From: Sporosalibacterium faouarense
GTDB lineage: Bacteria; Bacillota; Clostridia; Tissierellales; VENL01
DNA: 64,000 nucleotides
Assembly (NCBI RefSeq): GCF_016765695.1
Contig: NZ_JAETGO010000098.1
Coordinates: 1-64,000, forward strand
Reading direction: 5' to 3'
In this document: positions 9,160-17,385 of the stretch, in pieces
Position numbering within the stretch: the stretch's first letter is position 1
Layout of the letters: each line of letters opens with the position of its first letter
Position numbers and translations under genes: made by a program
The notes under the pieces: model-generated
The model's input: the letters and a program-made list of their open reading frames with translations, nothing else
Told to the model about the DNA's origin: nothing
Database searches by the model: none

Positions 9160-9909
9160 ATGACTAATCAGCCTTCAAGTACCCATACAGAACAAAAAGT
9201 AGATTTAACTGATCCTTATAAGATTGCAAAATTTATAAAGGACTCAAAAAAAAGCACACCTGTTAAGGTATACATAAAGGGCAACTTTGACGATATCTCC
9301 AGTGACTTCCCCAATGTAAAATCATTTGGCGATAAAGGCTTCAAAATCCTCATAGGTGAATATAATGATATAAGTAACATTTTAGACAAGTATGAAAACG
9401 TTATAATTGATTATTATATGGAATGCGATAGGCGAAATTCAGCAATTCCTTTATTAAACATCTCTACTATAAAGGCTCGCATAGAACCAGGGGCTGTAAT
9501 TAGAGATAGAGTTTCCATAGGATTAAATGCAGTAATAATGATGGGTGCAATAATAAATATTGGGGTTGAAATCGGAAAAAATACTATGATTGATATGAAC
9601 GCAGTTATTGGAGCAAGAGCTATAATTGGCGAGAACTGTCACGTTGGTGCAGGCGCCGTAGTAGCGGGTGTTCTTGAACCACCCAGTAAGACTCCAGTAA
9701 TAATAGAAGACGATGTCCTAATAGGGGCAAATGCAGTTTTACTTGAGGGAGTCAAGGTAAATAGAGGTGCAGTTGTAGCTGCTGGATCAATAGTGACTAA
9801 GGATGTTCCTGCTAATAGTGTTGTTGCAGGCGTCCCAGCTAGAGTAATTAAAGAAAAAGATGCTCAAACTATAGATAAGGTTAAAATACTTGAGGACTTA
9901 AGAGGTTAA
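9160..9909 (+). CDS. dapH: Tetrahydrodipicolinate N-acetyltransferase
   Basis: Transfers acetyl from acetyl-CoA to tetrahydrodipicolinate, committing the cell to the acetylated diaminopimelate branch. The 249-residue protein has an N-terminal DapH domain followed by left-handed beta-helix hexapeptide repeats (residues about 90-230, for example [11 protein letters not shown] and [10 protein letters not shown]). AAAAGGGGATGG precedes the chosen ATG. An open frame extending back into dapB lacks a ribosome site. It is the last gene of the operon. Confidence 0.95.
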   Translation: MTNQPSSTHTEQKVDLTDPYKIAKFIKDSKKSTPVKVYIKGNFDDISSDFPNVKSFGDKGFKILIGEYNDISNILDKYENVIIDYYMECDRRNSAIPLLNISTIKARIEPGAVIRDRVSIGLNAVIMMGAIINIGVEIGKNTMIDMNAVIGARAIIGENCHVGAGAVVAGVLEPPSKTPVIIEDDVLIGANAVLLEGVKVNRGAVVAAGSIVTKDVPANSVVAGVPARVIKEKDAQTIDKVKILEDLRG

Positions 9910-9930
9910 TAATGTTAAACTATCTATAAA

Positions 9931-9972
9931 AGAGTCACATGGCATATCAACATGTGACTCTAATTTATTTTA
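9931..9972. terminator. Bidirectional terminator between dapH and hpt
   Basis: GAGTCACATG and CATGTGACTC form a perfect 10-bp stem with a 9-base loop. T-rich tracts follow on both strands, serving the converging dapH and hpt transcripts. Confidence 0.9.
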
Positions 9973-9991
9973 AGTATTTTTTAATAAATAG

Positions 9992-10519
9992 TTAGTCTTC
10001 AAAAGAGAATATATAAGGAATATTTCTGTAGTAATCACCATAATTAAGTCCATATCCAACTATAAATAAATCAGGAATTGAATATCCTACATAGTCAGGT
10101 GCAATATCAGCTACTCTTCTATCAGGTTTATCTAAGAAAACACATGACTTTATTGAGCTAGGGTTAGATTTCTTTAAATGATCAATAATAACTTTCATTG
10201 TTAATCCAGAATCCATTATATCATCAACAATTAAAACATCTCTACCTTCTACGTCTACCCCTAAATCATTTACAATATCGACATTCCCTGAACTTTCCTC
10301 ACCGTGTCCATAGCTAGATGTTGTCATAAACTCTATTTGAGTTGGAACGTTTATTTCTCTCACTAAGTCAGCAGTAAATATAAAGCTTCCCTTTAACAAG
10401 GATACTATTAATATTTTTTTTCCTTTATAATCTTCACTTATTTTCTTACCTAGTTCTGCATTTTTTGCCTTAATTTCTTTTTCAGAAAATAGGACCTTTT
10501 TTTTCCTATCCATATCCAC
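9992..10519 (-). CDS. hpt: Hypoxanthine phosphoribosyltransferase
   Basis: Purine-salvage enzyme that joins hypoxanthine or guanine to PRPP. The 175-residue protein shows the PRPP-binding signature VLIVDDIMDSGLT, the SLLKGSFIF loop and the purine-site VGYSIPDLFIVGYGLNY. The start is probably GTG, with AAGGAG 10 bases upstream; an ATG two codons later is an alternative. It has its own promoter and is monocistronic. Confidence 0.95.
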   Translation of the reverse strand: MDMDRKKKVLFSEKEIKAKNAELGKKISEDYKGKKILIVSLLKGSFIFTADLVREINVPTQIEFMTTSSYGHGEESSGNVDIVNDLGVDVEGRDVLIVDDIMDSGLTMKVIIDHLKKSNPSSIKSCVFLDKPDRRVADIAPDYVGYSIPDLFIVGYGLNYGDYYRNIPYIFSFED

Positions 10520-10576
10520 CCAAAATCATCTCCTTAAGCAGTATTATAATTAGTATTCTTTCGATATTTATGTCCT

Positions 10577-10605
10577 ATTCTAGCTCAATGAAACTTCTTT
10601 GTCAA
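10577..10605 (-). promoter_or_regulatory. Promoter of hpt
   Basis: Minus-strand TTGACA (10600-10605), 17 bases, TAGAAT (10577-10582), about 60 bases before the hpt start. Confidence 0.8.
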
Positions 10606-10696
10606 CAACTCATTAATTAGATGTATGTTTTTTATTGTTTTTTTATGTTTTTTCCAAAAAGTTCTGATGCTAGAAGGAATTTTAGCATTTTTAGCG

Positions 10697-10759
10697 AATA
10701 TATGGAAATAATGGTAAATATATTATATTAATAGTTTCAATTTTTTATTTCCATATATT
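10697..10759 (+). repeat. Long inverted repeat before a small gene
   Basis: AATATATGGAAATAA (10697-10711) and its exact complement TTATTTCCATATATT (10745-10759) enclose 33 AT-rich bases. The right arm ends one base before the ribosome site of the 53-residue gene at 10775. It could be an operator around a promoter or, if transcribed, an RNA hairpin influencing translation. Confidence 0.7.
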
Positions 10760-10774
10760 AAAGGGGGTAATGTC

Positions 10775-10936
10775 ATGAAACCCAATATGAAAAAAATCGA
10801 AAAGGATCTAGAACAATTGTGTATTGATATTATAAATTTACTTGATAACTTAAAGGCACAAGGTGCTATTACAGAAGAGGAATATATCAAACACACCACT
10901 GCTAAGAGGGATTTTCTTCAAAAAATCAATAAATAG
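10775..10936 (+). CDS. Small helical protein, 53 residues, unknown
   Basis: A short gene with a strong AAGGGGG ribosome site 8 bases before the ATG. The protein is charged and predicted alpha-helical: MKKIEKDLEQLCIDIINLL, then TEEEYIKHTTAKRDFLQ. I do not recognise the family. Its end overlaps the end of the converging methyltransferase gene by 11 bases. A perfect 15-bp inverted repeat lies immediately upstream. Confidence 0.7.
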   Translation: MKPNMKKIEKDLEQLCIDIINLLDNLKAQGAITEEEYIKHTTAKRDFLQKINK

Positions 10937-12857
10937 ACATTTCATTTTCAATTTCATTTATCTCTCTATCAGTTAAATCAAAAATTTTATAGATTTCTCT
11001 ATTAATATACTGCATATTTCTTACTATATCTAATTTAAAATCGCGCCAACTTTTTGACTCTAAACTAGTATTGTTTACGAGTCCTTTTTTCATTTCAATA
11101 ATTCTATCTACCCTCTCGGCAAAGTCATTCTGAACATTCTTTTCAGGTATTATTATTGGATTGTTCTGTATATGAAATATTTTCACCTGAGGAAAGACTT
11201 TACCCGATTCTCTAACAAGACTCCTGTACAAGAAGCTATAAAAATTAGAATTTAATAATGCCAATATATATTTTATATTAACCTTATCTTTATACTCATC
11301 TCTTACCTTTAATGAATATAAGGTATTTAATAGATAATATCCCTCATCATCATATGCACAAATAAATCTATCTGCTGTCTGTCTAATTAATATTTTCTCA
11401 TCATCAATAAACTCTTTTCTCATAAATGTTGCATATTCTCCCTTTGTTTTATCTATTATGCCTTTATCATCAATTATATATAAACCCTTCCATGAATAAC
11501 AATAATCAGATATGTTTTTTCCTTCAAGTATTTTTTTTGTATTTTTAATATTACCATTAGTTGTTAATAACTTTTTTCTAATATTCCCAGTGGCAATACC
11601 AGCTATAACTTCGCAGATATCGTTTAACTTAAACATACTCTTTTCAAAAATTCTTTTTCTCAACTCAAAAGTAATGTCTGAAGAGTGAATATCAAAGACA
11701 TTTTTCATTAAATCTTCATAATAGAATTGGGGAATTAATTTCGGCTTTACATATTTAATATCTTTCATTATATTTTTACTCTTCATAATGTTTTTGCATA
11801 CAATTAAATTTTCTTTTCTTTCTACTTCTTTCTTTTCAAGAATTATTATGGCCATATTCATACTAACACTCTCAAATATTCCTTCACCAAGATTAACAAT
11901 TTCATTTATATATGTATTTTCAAGGATTAACTTTCTTATGGGAGTAAAATTATTATTAGTCAACAAATTGCCCGGTAAAACAAATGCTATCTTCCCCCCA
12001 CAACTAGTAAGCTCAATAGATTTTTCAATAAATAAGCTATATATATCAAATCTACCAGTAGCAGTCATATATCTTTCTTTTAGTGAATCCTTATTGAAAT
12101 GCTTATTTATCCTTCTATTCTCTAAATAAGGAGGATTTCCAATAATAAAATCATATTCATTAATATCTAATTCATTTTCCATTAAAAAATCAATACATTT
12201 GAAATTAAAATTCAGATCTATATGACCTCCAACTTTCTCCAAACATTTCAAGTATATATTGTATTTACATAATTCTAAAGCTTTAGAGTCGATATCGACT
12301 CCATATAGATTATTTTCAACAATACTTTTAACTATCTCTTCAATTTTTAGATTAGTGTACTTCTTATACCAATTTATCAATATTTTAAATACATGTATAA
12401 GAAACATACCCGCTCCACAAGCAGGCTCTAATATTTTTATATCCTTTAATTCTTCTCCCTTACCTTTTGTATAGTTTTGATTTATCACCTTGGTTAAGGA
12501 ATTTTCCGCTATGTACTCAACAAGCCAATCTGGAGTATAATAAATACTATATTTTTCTTTTTTCTCTTGTCTTTTTACTACTAGTTCATATATTAATGGA
12601 ATTAGATTATCTTCTCTAATTATTTCACTATCCATAATGCTACTTAAAAAATTAAAAACAGGACTTTGAGTAGTTCTATTGATTTTTTCTTCTGAGAATC
12701 CTAAAAACTCTTTATAGTCCCCTTTTAATTCTTTTACTTTAAGGATAATAACTGAATCAAATATAAACTCTTCAGTATATTCTTTTCCAAACTCTTCAAT
12801 AATTTTATCAATAATTAGATTTAGCTTTTCTTTTAGATTTACCATATCATTCACCAT
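10926..12857 (-). CDS. Orphan N6-adenine DNA methyltransferase (Eco57I/TaqI-like)
   Basis: Transfers methyl from SAM to adenine in a DNA target. The 643-residue protein has a helical N terminus (1-100), YYTP (106-109), SAM motif I LEPACGAG (143-150), the acidic motif GVDIDSKAL (about 186-194), and the catalytic NPPY (241-244), the hallmark of adenine methyltransferases. The C-terminal third resembles TaqI-type target-recognition domains. No nuclease or specificity gene is adjacent. Four bases separate it from the small membrane-protein gene upstream. A second ATG at 12845 has a better ribosome site (GGTGA). Confidence 0.9.
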   Translation of the reverse strand: MVNDMVNLKEKLNLIIDKIIEEFGKEYTEEFIFDSVIILKVKELKGDYKEFLGFSEEKINRTTQSPVFNFLSSIMDSEIIREDNLIPLIYELVVKRQEKKEKYSIYYTPDWLVEYIAENSLTKVINQNYTKGKGEELKDIKILEPACGAGMFLIHVFKILINWYKKYTNLKIEEIVKSIVENNLYGVDIDSKALELCKYNIYLKCLEKVGGHIDLNFNFKCIDFLMENELDINEYDFIIGNPPYLENRRINKHFNKDSLKERYMTATGRFDIYSLFIEKSIELTSCGGKIAFVLPGNLLTNNNFTPIRKLILENTYINEIVNLGEGIFESVSMNMAIIILEKKEVERKENLIVCKNIMKSKNIMKDIKYVKPKLIPQFYYEDLMKNVFDIHSSDITFELRKRIFEKSMFKLNDICEVIAGIATGNIRKKLLTTNGNIKNTKKILEGKNISDYCYSWKGLYIIDDKGIIDKTKGEYATFMRKEFIDDEKILIRQTADRFICAYDDEGYYLLNTLYSLKVRDEYKDKVNIKYILALLNSNFYSFLYRSLVRESGKVFPQVKIFHIQNNPIIIPEKNVQNDFAERVDRIIEMKKGLVNNTSLESKSWRDFKLDIVRNMQYINREIYKIFDLTDREINEIENEMSIY

Positions 12858-12861
12858 TAGA

Positions 12862-13005
12862 TTAGTCTCTATCTTTTATTTGATTATTTACCATTAGCTT
12901 CTTAATATTCTTTAATTCAACTAGTATTCTATTTAAAGAATATTGAATGCTTATTAAAATTACGAAAAAGATCACTCCAAGAATAATTCCTGTTTCAATA
13001 TTCAT
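12862..13005 (-). CDS. Small membrane protein, 47 residues
   Basis: One hydrophobic helix (GIILGVIFFVILISI, residues 6-20) followed by a basic cytoplasmic tail with KNIKKLMVNNQIKDRD. AGGTGG lies 9 bases before the ATG. The stop codon is 4 bases before the first methyltransferase ATG, so the two are very likely co-transcribed and translationally coupled. The family is unknown. Confidence 0.75.
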   Translation of the reverse strand: MNIETGIILGVIFFVILISIQYSLNRILVELKNIKKLMVNNQIKDRD

Positions 13006-13034
13006 AATTATACACCACCTTTAAAGTATATTAT

Positions 13035-13068
13035 ACCAAAAAAACAGACCGTCTAAAGACAGTCTGTG
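13035..13068 (-). terminator. Terminator of the SSB-like gene
   Basis: Minus-strand ACAGACTGTCT pairs with AGACGGTCTGT (one G-U), followed by TTTTTTTGG, 15 bases after the gene's stop. Confidence 0.88.
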
Positions 13069-13082
13069 ATATTAACCCTATT

Positions 13083-13760
13083 TTATTCTTCATCCTCTTC
13101 TTTTTCTTCTCTGTTATTATCATCTTCCAAGAATTCTAACTTAGAAATTGAAACCTCATAAGCCACTCTATTTAAAACTGAACCATCGGAAAGCTTTTTC
13201 TGGTATTCTCTACTTTGGATTCTACCCCATAGCTTAATATGATCTCCTACCTTTAATTTTTCACAAAATCTTGCATTCCTCCCCCAAGCAATGCAAGGAA
13301 TATAATCAGATTTATTATATGGTCTATTTACTGCAATTAATAAATCAGTTATCTCTCTTCCAAACGGAGTTGTTCTATAAATTGGATTTTTACAAATAAA
13401 TCCATCAAGATAAATTTCATTAGGCTTTTTAAGTAATTCTTCAAGTTCTTCTTCATTATGAGGTGCATAAGCATCTCTAGCAAAAACTGTTAATAATAAT
13501 TTATTATTGCCATCAACATACCTATTATAGGACCTCAATTGGCCCTCTATAACTAAATGTTTACCTTCTGCTATATCTATATTGACTAAGAGCCTTTCAG
13601 ATATAGTAATTGGTAAAACATCAGAGTGATCACTTAACCTAGGAACCTCTAATTCAAAGGTATAGAATCCCTCTCCATACATTTCATGACTAAACTCCTT
13701 TTCACTTACTACTTTTCCAACGATAGTGACAATATTTGTTTCAATAACTTTATCAACCAT
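13083..13760 (-). CDS. Single-stranded DNA-binding protein with two OB folds
   Basis: A 225-residue protein containing two SSB-type OB domains. The second (about 113-210) resembles ordinary SSB, with LDGFICKNPIYRTT, FGREITDLLIAVNRPY, IPCIAWGRNA and LWGRIQSREYQK. The first (about 7-100) is a weaker copy: TIVGKVVSEKEF then GQLRSYNRY. An acidic tail (EEKEEDEE) ends the protein, as in SSBs that recruit partners. Standard bacterial SSB has one OB fold, so this is not the housekeeping ssb. It is monocistronic. Confidence 0.85.
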   Translation of the reverse strand: MVDKVIETNIVTIVGKVVSEKEFSHEMYGEGFYTFELEVPRLSDHSDVLPITISERLLVNIDIAEGKHLVIEGQLRSYNRYVDGNNKLLLTVFARDAYAPHNEEELEELLKKPNEIYLDGFICKNPIYRTTPFGREITDLLIAVNRPYNKSDYIPCIAWGRNARFCEKLKVGDHIKLWGRIQSREYQKKLSDGSVLNRVAYEVSISKLEFLEDDNNREEKEEDEE

Positions 13761-13981
13761 CTAGTCCCCACTCCCCTTCCTATTCTTATGTTTTTCATTA
13801 TGGACTAATCTACAATTATACTTATTCAATAATTATTAATAATATGATGATTTTTTCTCTAAGTATAACTATATTTTTTCTTTGGTAAAAATAATTTATA
13901 TTTTTTTATGTTGAAACACCCCTATTATTAAATATTTGACTTTTCTTTAAAAATTCCTTCTATTAGGTTAACAAAAAAACA

Positions 13982-14018
13982 ATAAAAAAAATTAAAGACT
14001 GCTAATTAACAGTCTTTT
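13982..14018 (-). terminator. Terminator of the MurE-like gene
   Basis: Minus-strand AAAGACTG and CAGTCTTT pair around TTAATTAG and are followed by AATTTTTTTTATTG. The stem begins at the stop codon. Confidence 0.88.
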
Positions 14019-15465
14019 AACCAATGCTCTTTTCCTCTAATTTTAAAATGTCAGTTAAAATTTCTTTTCCTTTATTCATTCCTTGAGCCCCAAGTAACAA
14101 TATTATATCATCTCTATCAGTTATACTAACAGCCCTACTAATTGAATTCTTCAAGTTCTCTTCTATATGATAATCTAATTTTGCAGAGTTAAATATTTGC
14201 TTATATATCATAACTTCCTCTTTTGTTACTCTATCTTTTTCCTTAACGAAATCATTACTTAAGGACAAAATTACCTTTTTAACACCTAGAACGTTAGTCC
14301 ATTCAGCAATTACGTTTGCATTTTCTTCGTTAATCTCTATTCCTCTACTTCCTCTTATAGCATTTACTAAAATAATACTGTTGTATTCCATTCCTTGTAT
14401 AGCTTCAAAAACTGCCTCATAGCTAGCAGGATTATGACTAAAATCATCTAGAACAAGAAATTCATTCTCATATATTTTTTCTAATCTTCTACTAACTCCT
14501 TTAAATTCTAAAAGAGATTTTTTTATATCATCCATGGCTACTCCAAAGTATAGAGCAGTTGAAATTGCTGCTAAGGTATTATATACATTATGATTTCCAA
14601 TAAGGTTTAGTGTTAAAGGAAATTCTAGTGGCTCTATTTCTTCTCCATAAATAGTAGTTATCCCCCTCTGTACACATAAATTAAAGTTTGTTTTATTACT
14701 ACTATGCAGACTAGATGCCGTAATAGTTGCTTTTTTACTTAATCCATACGTTATTACTATAACATTATCATTACTTTCAATTAATTTAGTAGCATTATCA
14801 TCATCTATATTTAATATTGCTAATCTATTTCTTGGAAGAGAACTAAAAAGTATTTTCTTTGTTTCTAAGTAATCCTTTTGACTCTTATGAAAGTCATTGT
14901 GGTCTCTGGTTATATTGGTATGTATAGCTACATCAAAATCTAGTCCATATGTTCTAAATAGCTTTAGTCCATGGGATGAAACCTCCATTATAGCTACTTC
15001 TACTCCTGCTTCTACCATTTGACTTAGGGTATAAAACATTGTTTCAGCATCTGGAGTTGTAAGCTCAGATTTAAAATGTTCTTTATCAATTCTTATTCCT
15101 AAAGTTCCAATAATACCAGTTTTGTAGCCTGAATTACCAAGTATATTTTCGATTATATGAGTTGTTGTTGTCTTTCCATTAGTTCCAGTTACACCTATTA
15201 GTTTTAATTTTTCAGATGGATAGTCATAGAATTCATTTAAAAGTTCTGATAGTTTTATTCTACTATTTTCAACTTCAATAATTGGTACAGATTTCTTATT
15301 TATTTTTTTCTCAGTATAAATTAGTTCTGCACCATTCTCTATGGCTTTATCTATATAATCATTTCCATCCTCTTTTTCTCCCTTTATTGCTACAAAAGCG
15401 TATCCATTCTTTACTTTCCTTGAATCACATGTAATTCCTTTTATGCTTATTCCATTTAGCATCAT
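14017..15465 (-). CDS. MurE-like Mur ligase without the canonical specificity motif
   Basis: Mur ligases use ATP to join an amino acid to a UDP-MurNAc peptide. The 482-residue protein has the N-terminal MurE domain (CDSRKVKNGYAFVAIKG), the P-loop GVTGTNGKTTTT, TTPDAETMF and EVSSHGL. The region that in MurE carries DNPR (meso-diaminopimelate) or its lysine variant reads SLSNDFVKEKDRV here, and the GDRDxxKR region reads IRGSRGIEINEEN. It is therefore probably a paralog with a different amino acceptor. AAAGGAG precedes tandem ATG codons. It is single, not in a mur cluster. Confidence 0.85.
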   Translation of the reverse strand: MMLNGISIKGITCDSRKVKNGYAFVAIKGEKEDGNDYIDKAIENGAELIYTEKKINKKSVPIIEVENSRIKLSELLNEFYDYPSEKLKLIGVTGTNGKTTTTHIIENILGNSGYKTGIIGTLGIRIDKEHFKSELTTPDAETMFYTLSQMVEAGVEVAIMEVSSHGLKLFRTYGLDFDVAIHTNITRDHNDFHKSQKDYLETKKILFSSLPRNRLAILNIDDDNATKLIESNDNVIVITYGLSKKATITASSLHSSNKTNFNLCVQRGITTIYGEEIEPLEFPLTLNLIGNHNVYNTLAAISTALYFGVAMDDIKKSLLEFKGVSRRLEKIYENEFLVLDDFSHNPASYEAVFEAIQGMEYNSIILVNAIRGSRGIEINEENANVIAEWTNVLGVKKVILSLSNDFVKEKDRVTKEEVMIYKQIFNSAKLDYHIEENLKNSISRAVSITDRDDIILLLGAQGMNKGKEILTDILKLEEKSIG

Positions 15466-15609
15466 AAAAACAGCTCTCCTTTAAAGAACTTTATTTTATA
15501 TGTTTTATGTTTTACTATATAACTATTTTTATGTAGCTTAACCTATTTTTCTATTATTTACTATAATAATAAATAGTAAAACACAAACAATAATCAAGAG
15601 GTGATAATT

Positions 15610-15774
15610 ATGAAAATGAATAAAATTTCATCAAATGCTAGAAAAGCCTTTAGTGATTTTAAAGAAGAAATCGCTGAAGAAATCAAATTTGATGGAAATA
15701 ACAAGGTAGGTCAAGCAGCTAAAAATGTAAAAAATAAAATTGAAGACCTATATACTAATTTAGGTAGATCATAG
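15610..15774 (+). CDS. Small protein with a SASP-like EIAEEI motif
   Basis: A 54-residue, lysine-rich helical protein with AGAGGTGA 5 bases before the ATG. FKEEIAEEI resembles the germination-protease site of SASPs, and VGQAAKNVKNKIEDL follows where SASPs have their second motif. The match is weak: the GG(x)M(V)KR signature is absent. It may be a divergent spore protein or something unrelated. Confidence 0.6.
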   Translation: MKMNKISSNARKAFSDFKEEIAEEIKFDGNNKVGQAAKNVKNKIEDLYTNLGRS

Positions 15775-15782
15775 GTATATAA

Positions 15783-15820
15783 AAAAATTAGAGAGCCATT
15801 TTCTTGGCGCTCTAATTTCT
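15783..15820. terminator. Bidirectional terminator
   Basis: AATTAGAG-A-GCC and GGC-G-CTCTAATT pair with one internal mismatch, flanked by A and T runs, between the converging 54-residue gene and the deacetylase gene. Confidence 0.8.
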
Positions 15821-15823
15821 TTA

Positions 15824-16600
15824 CTAATTATTTGGTTTTTGTATCTGTTTACCGGTATGATCTATGTAAAAATTATCTTTATATATTAACTCTGAAATTG
15901 GTACAATCTCATAGCCTTGATTCTGTAGTTCTTTAATAATAATAGGCAAATATTCTGCTACATATTTTGCATTATTGTGAAAAAGAATTATTGAGCCTTC
16001 CTTAGCATTTTTGATTACCCTGTCCACTACAGGTTGAACTCCTCTTTCTTTCCAATCTAATGAATCTACGTCCCATTGAATTGTATAGTACCCATTATCT
16101 CTACATGTTTGAATAAGAGTGTCATTATAATCTCCAAATGGTGGTCTAAATAAAATCGGATCATTACCAGTAATATCCTTTATTTTATTATGAGTATTCA
16201 TCAACTCTTCCGTAATTTGTTGTGCACCTAACTGTGGCATATGAGGATGATTAGATGAGTGATTCCCAATTTCATGTCCTCTTGAAACGATTTCCTTAAC
16301 CTTATCAGGATATTTATCAACCCAAAATCCTACTAGAAAAAATGTTGTTTTGACATTATATTCATCTAGAGTATCTAAAATTTGTTCTGTGTATTGACTC
16401 CCCCAGGCTGCATCAAAGCTAATTGCCACTTTTTTCTCTGATGTATCTACACTATATATAGGTAATTCTTTCTTAGGGGTAAATGCCCCTACTATTCCCC
16501 CGTTACCACTGAGCTGTGTATATGCAATAGAGCCTACTACAAGAATTGCTACGATAATTATGGTAATAGAATTTCGTTTATTTAAAAATAATAGCTTCAA
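15824..16600 (-). CDS. Polysaccharide deacetylase, PdaB-like sporulation type
   Basis: A 258-residue carbohydrate esterase 4 protein with an N-terminal membrane anchor (about residues 12-30), so it acts outside the membrane. NodB motifs are visible: SFDAAWG, with the second metal aspartate replaced by Ala-Ala as in PdaB, HSSNHPHM with the two metal histidines, RPPFGDYND, and ILFHNN. PdaB members help make spore cortex peptidoglycan. The start is TTG with GGGGGG 6-7 bases upstream; no ATG fits the anchor. Confidence 0.85.
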   Translation of the reverse strand: MKLLFLNKRNSITIIIVAILVVGSIAYTQLSGNGGIVGAFTPKKELPIYSVDTSEKKVAISFDAAWGSQYTEQILDTLDEYNVKTTFFLVGFWVDKYPDKVKEIVSRGHEIGNHSSNHPHMPQLGAQQITEELMNTHNKIKDITGNDPILFRPPFGDYNDTLIQTCRDNGYYTIQWDVDSLDWKERGVQPVVDRVIKNAKEGSIILFHNNAKYVAEYLPIIIKELQNQGYEIVPISELIYKDNFYIDHTGKQIQKPNN

Positions 16601-16664
16601 TTTATTCCCCCCTCAATAAAATCTAGTATTAATATAATTTATTCTTAAAAAAACTTATTATTAC

Positions 16665-16708
16665 ATAAAAAACCCTATCAAAGTGTTTATTCTAACTTAT
16701 GATAGGGC
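16665..16708 (-). terminator. Terminator of the PNPOx-like gene
   Basis: Minus-strand CCCTATCA and TGATAGGG form an 8-bp stem around a 19-base loop and run into TTTTTTATG. Confidence 0.8.
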
Positions 16709-16715
16709 CTATAGA

Positions 16716-17204
16716 TTAATGAATACTTGGAGTTAAATCTTCGTGCACTAATACTTGATCATTTTTTAGTATCTGTTTTGTCCTATTACCGTCACCAATG
16801 GAATTAAGGTACACTATTTCTTCAGGTTTAATTTTAATTACTTTCAAAAGATGATTATCTAACAGATAGGGCTCTGGACTATAATTCTTAGCTTCACTTA
16901 TAATATTACTATCTTCGTCACTAGTTTTTGCATTACCAAAAATCTGTACTCCTTTTATTTGTCTATGATTAATAAACTCTGTATTAACTAATAGACAAAC
17001 ATTAGGATTTTCTCTTATTGCATCAAATTTTGATCCACCAGCTGAAATAATGTATAAGCTCATATCCTCTCCAACAAAGTATTCCACTGGACTAGTTCTA
17101 GGCTTGTTGTTAAATGTAGTGGCCAATGACGCTTGACGATGTTCTTGTAAAAAAGAGCTGACAATACCTTTTAATTCTTGAGCTTGCATTTTATTATTTT
17201 CCAT
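16716..17204 (-). CDS. Pyridoxamine 5'-phosphate oxidase-family flavin-binding protein
   Basis: A 162-residue split-barrel protein. ASLATTFNNKPRTSPVEYF and SLYIISAGGSKFDAIRENPNVCLLV are the typical FMN-fold strands, and VQIFGNAKT follows. The family includes general stress proteins and flavin reductases; the reaction is unknown. AAGGAG precedes the ATG. It is monocistronic with its own terminator. Confidence 0.85.
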   Translation of the reverse strand: MENNKMQAQELKGIVSSFLQEHRQASLATTFNNKPRTSPVEYFVGEDMSLYIISAGGSKFDAIRENPNVCLLVNTEFINHRQIKGVQIFGNAKTSDEDSNIISEAKNYSPEPYLLDNHLLKVIKIKPEEIVYLNSIGDGNRTKQILKNDQVLVHEDLTPSIH

Positions 17205-17385
17205 ATTTTCACTCCTTAAAAATATATCTTTCCAATTCTTATTTTTTTATTTTTTCAAAAAAACTATTCATCTTTACTGTTTTTATCTTTTATCTAAGTT
17301 TTTTTACTTATAGATAAGGTTATTAAATCATATACATATTGTGTGATTTATTAAATTTATTTTATTAAATTATTGGAGGAGCTTT

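Noticed and set aside
10926-12857. Complete type IIG restriction enzyme
   Set aside because: I see no PD-(D/E)XK or other nuclease motif in the N-terminal 100 residues, which are too short for a nuclease domain.
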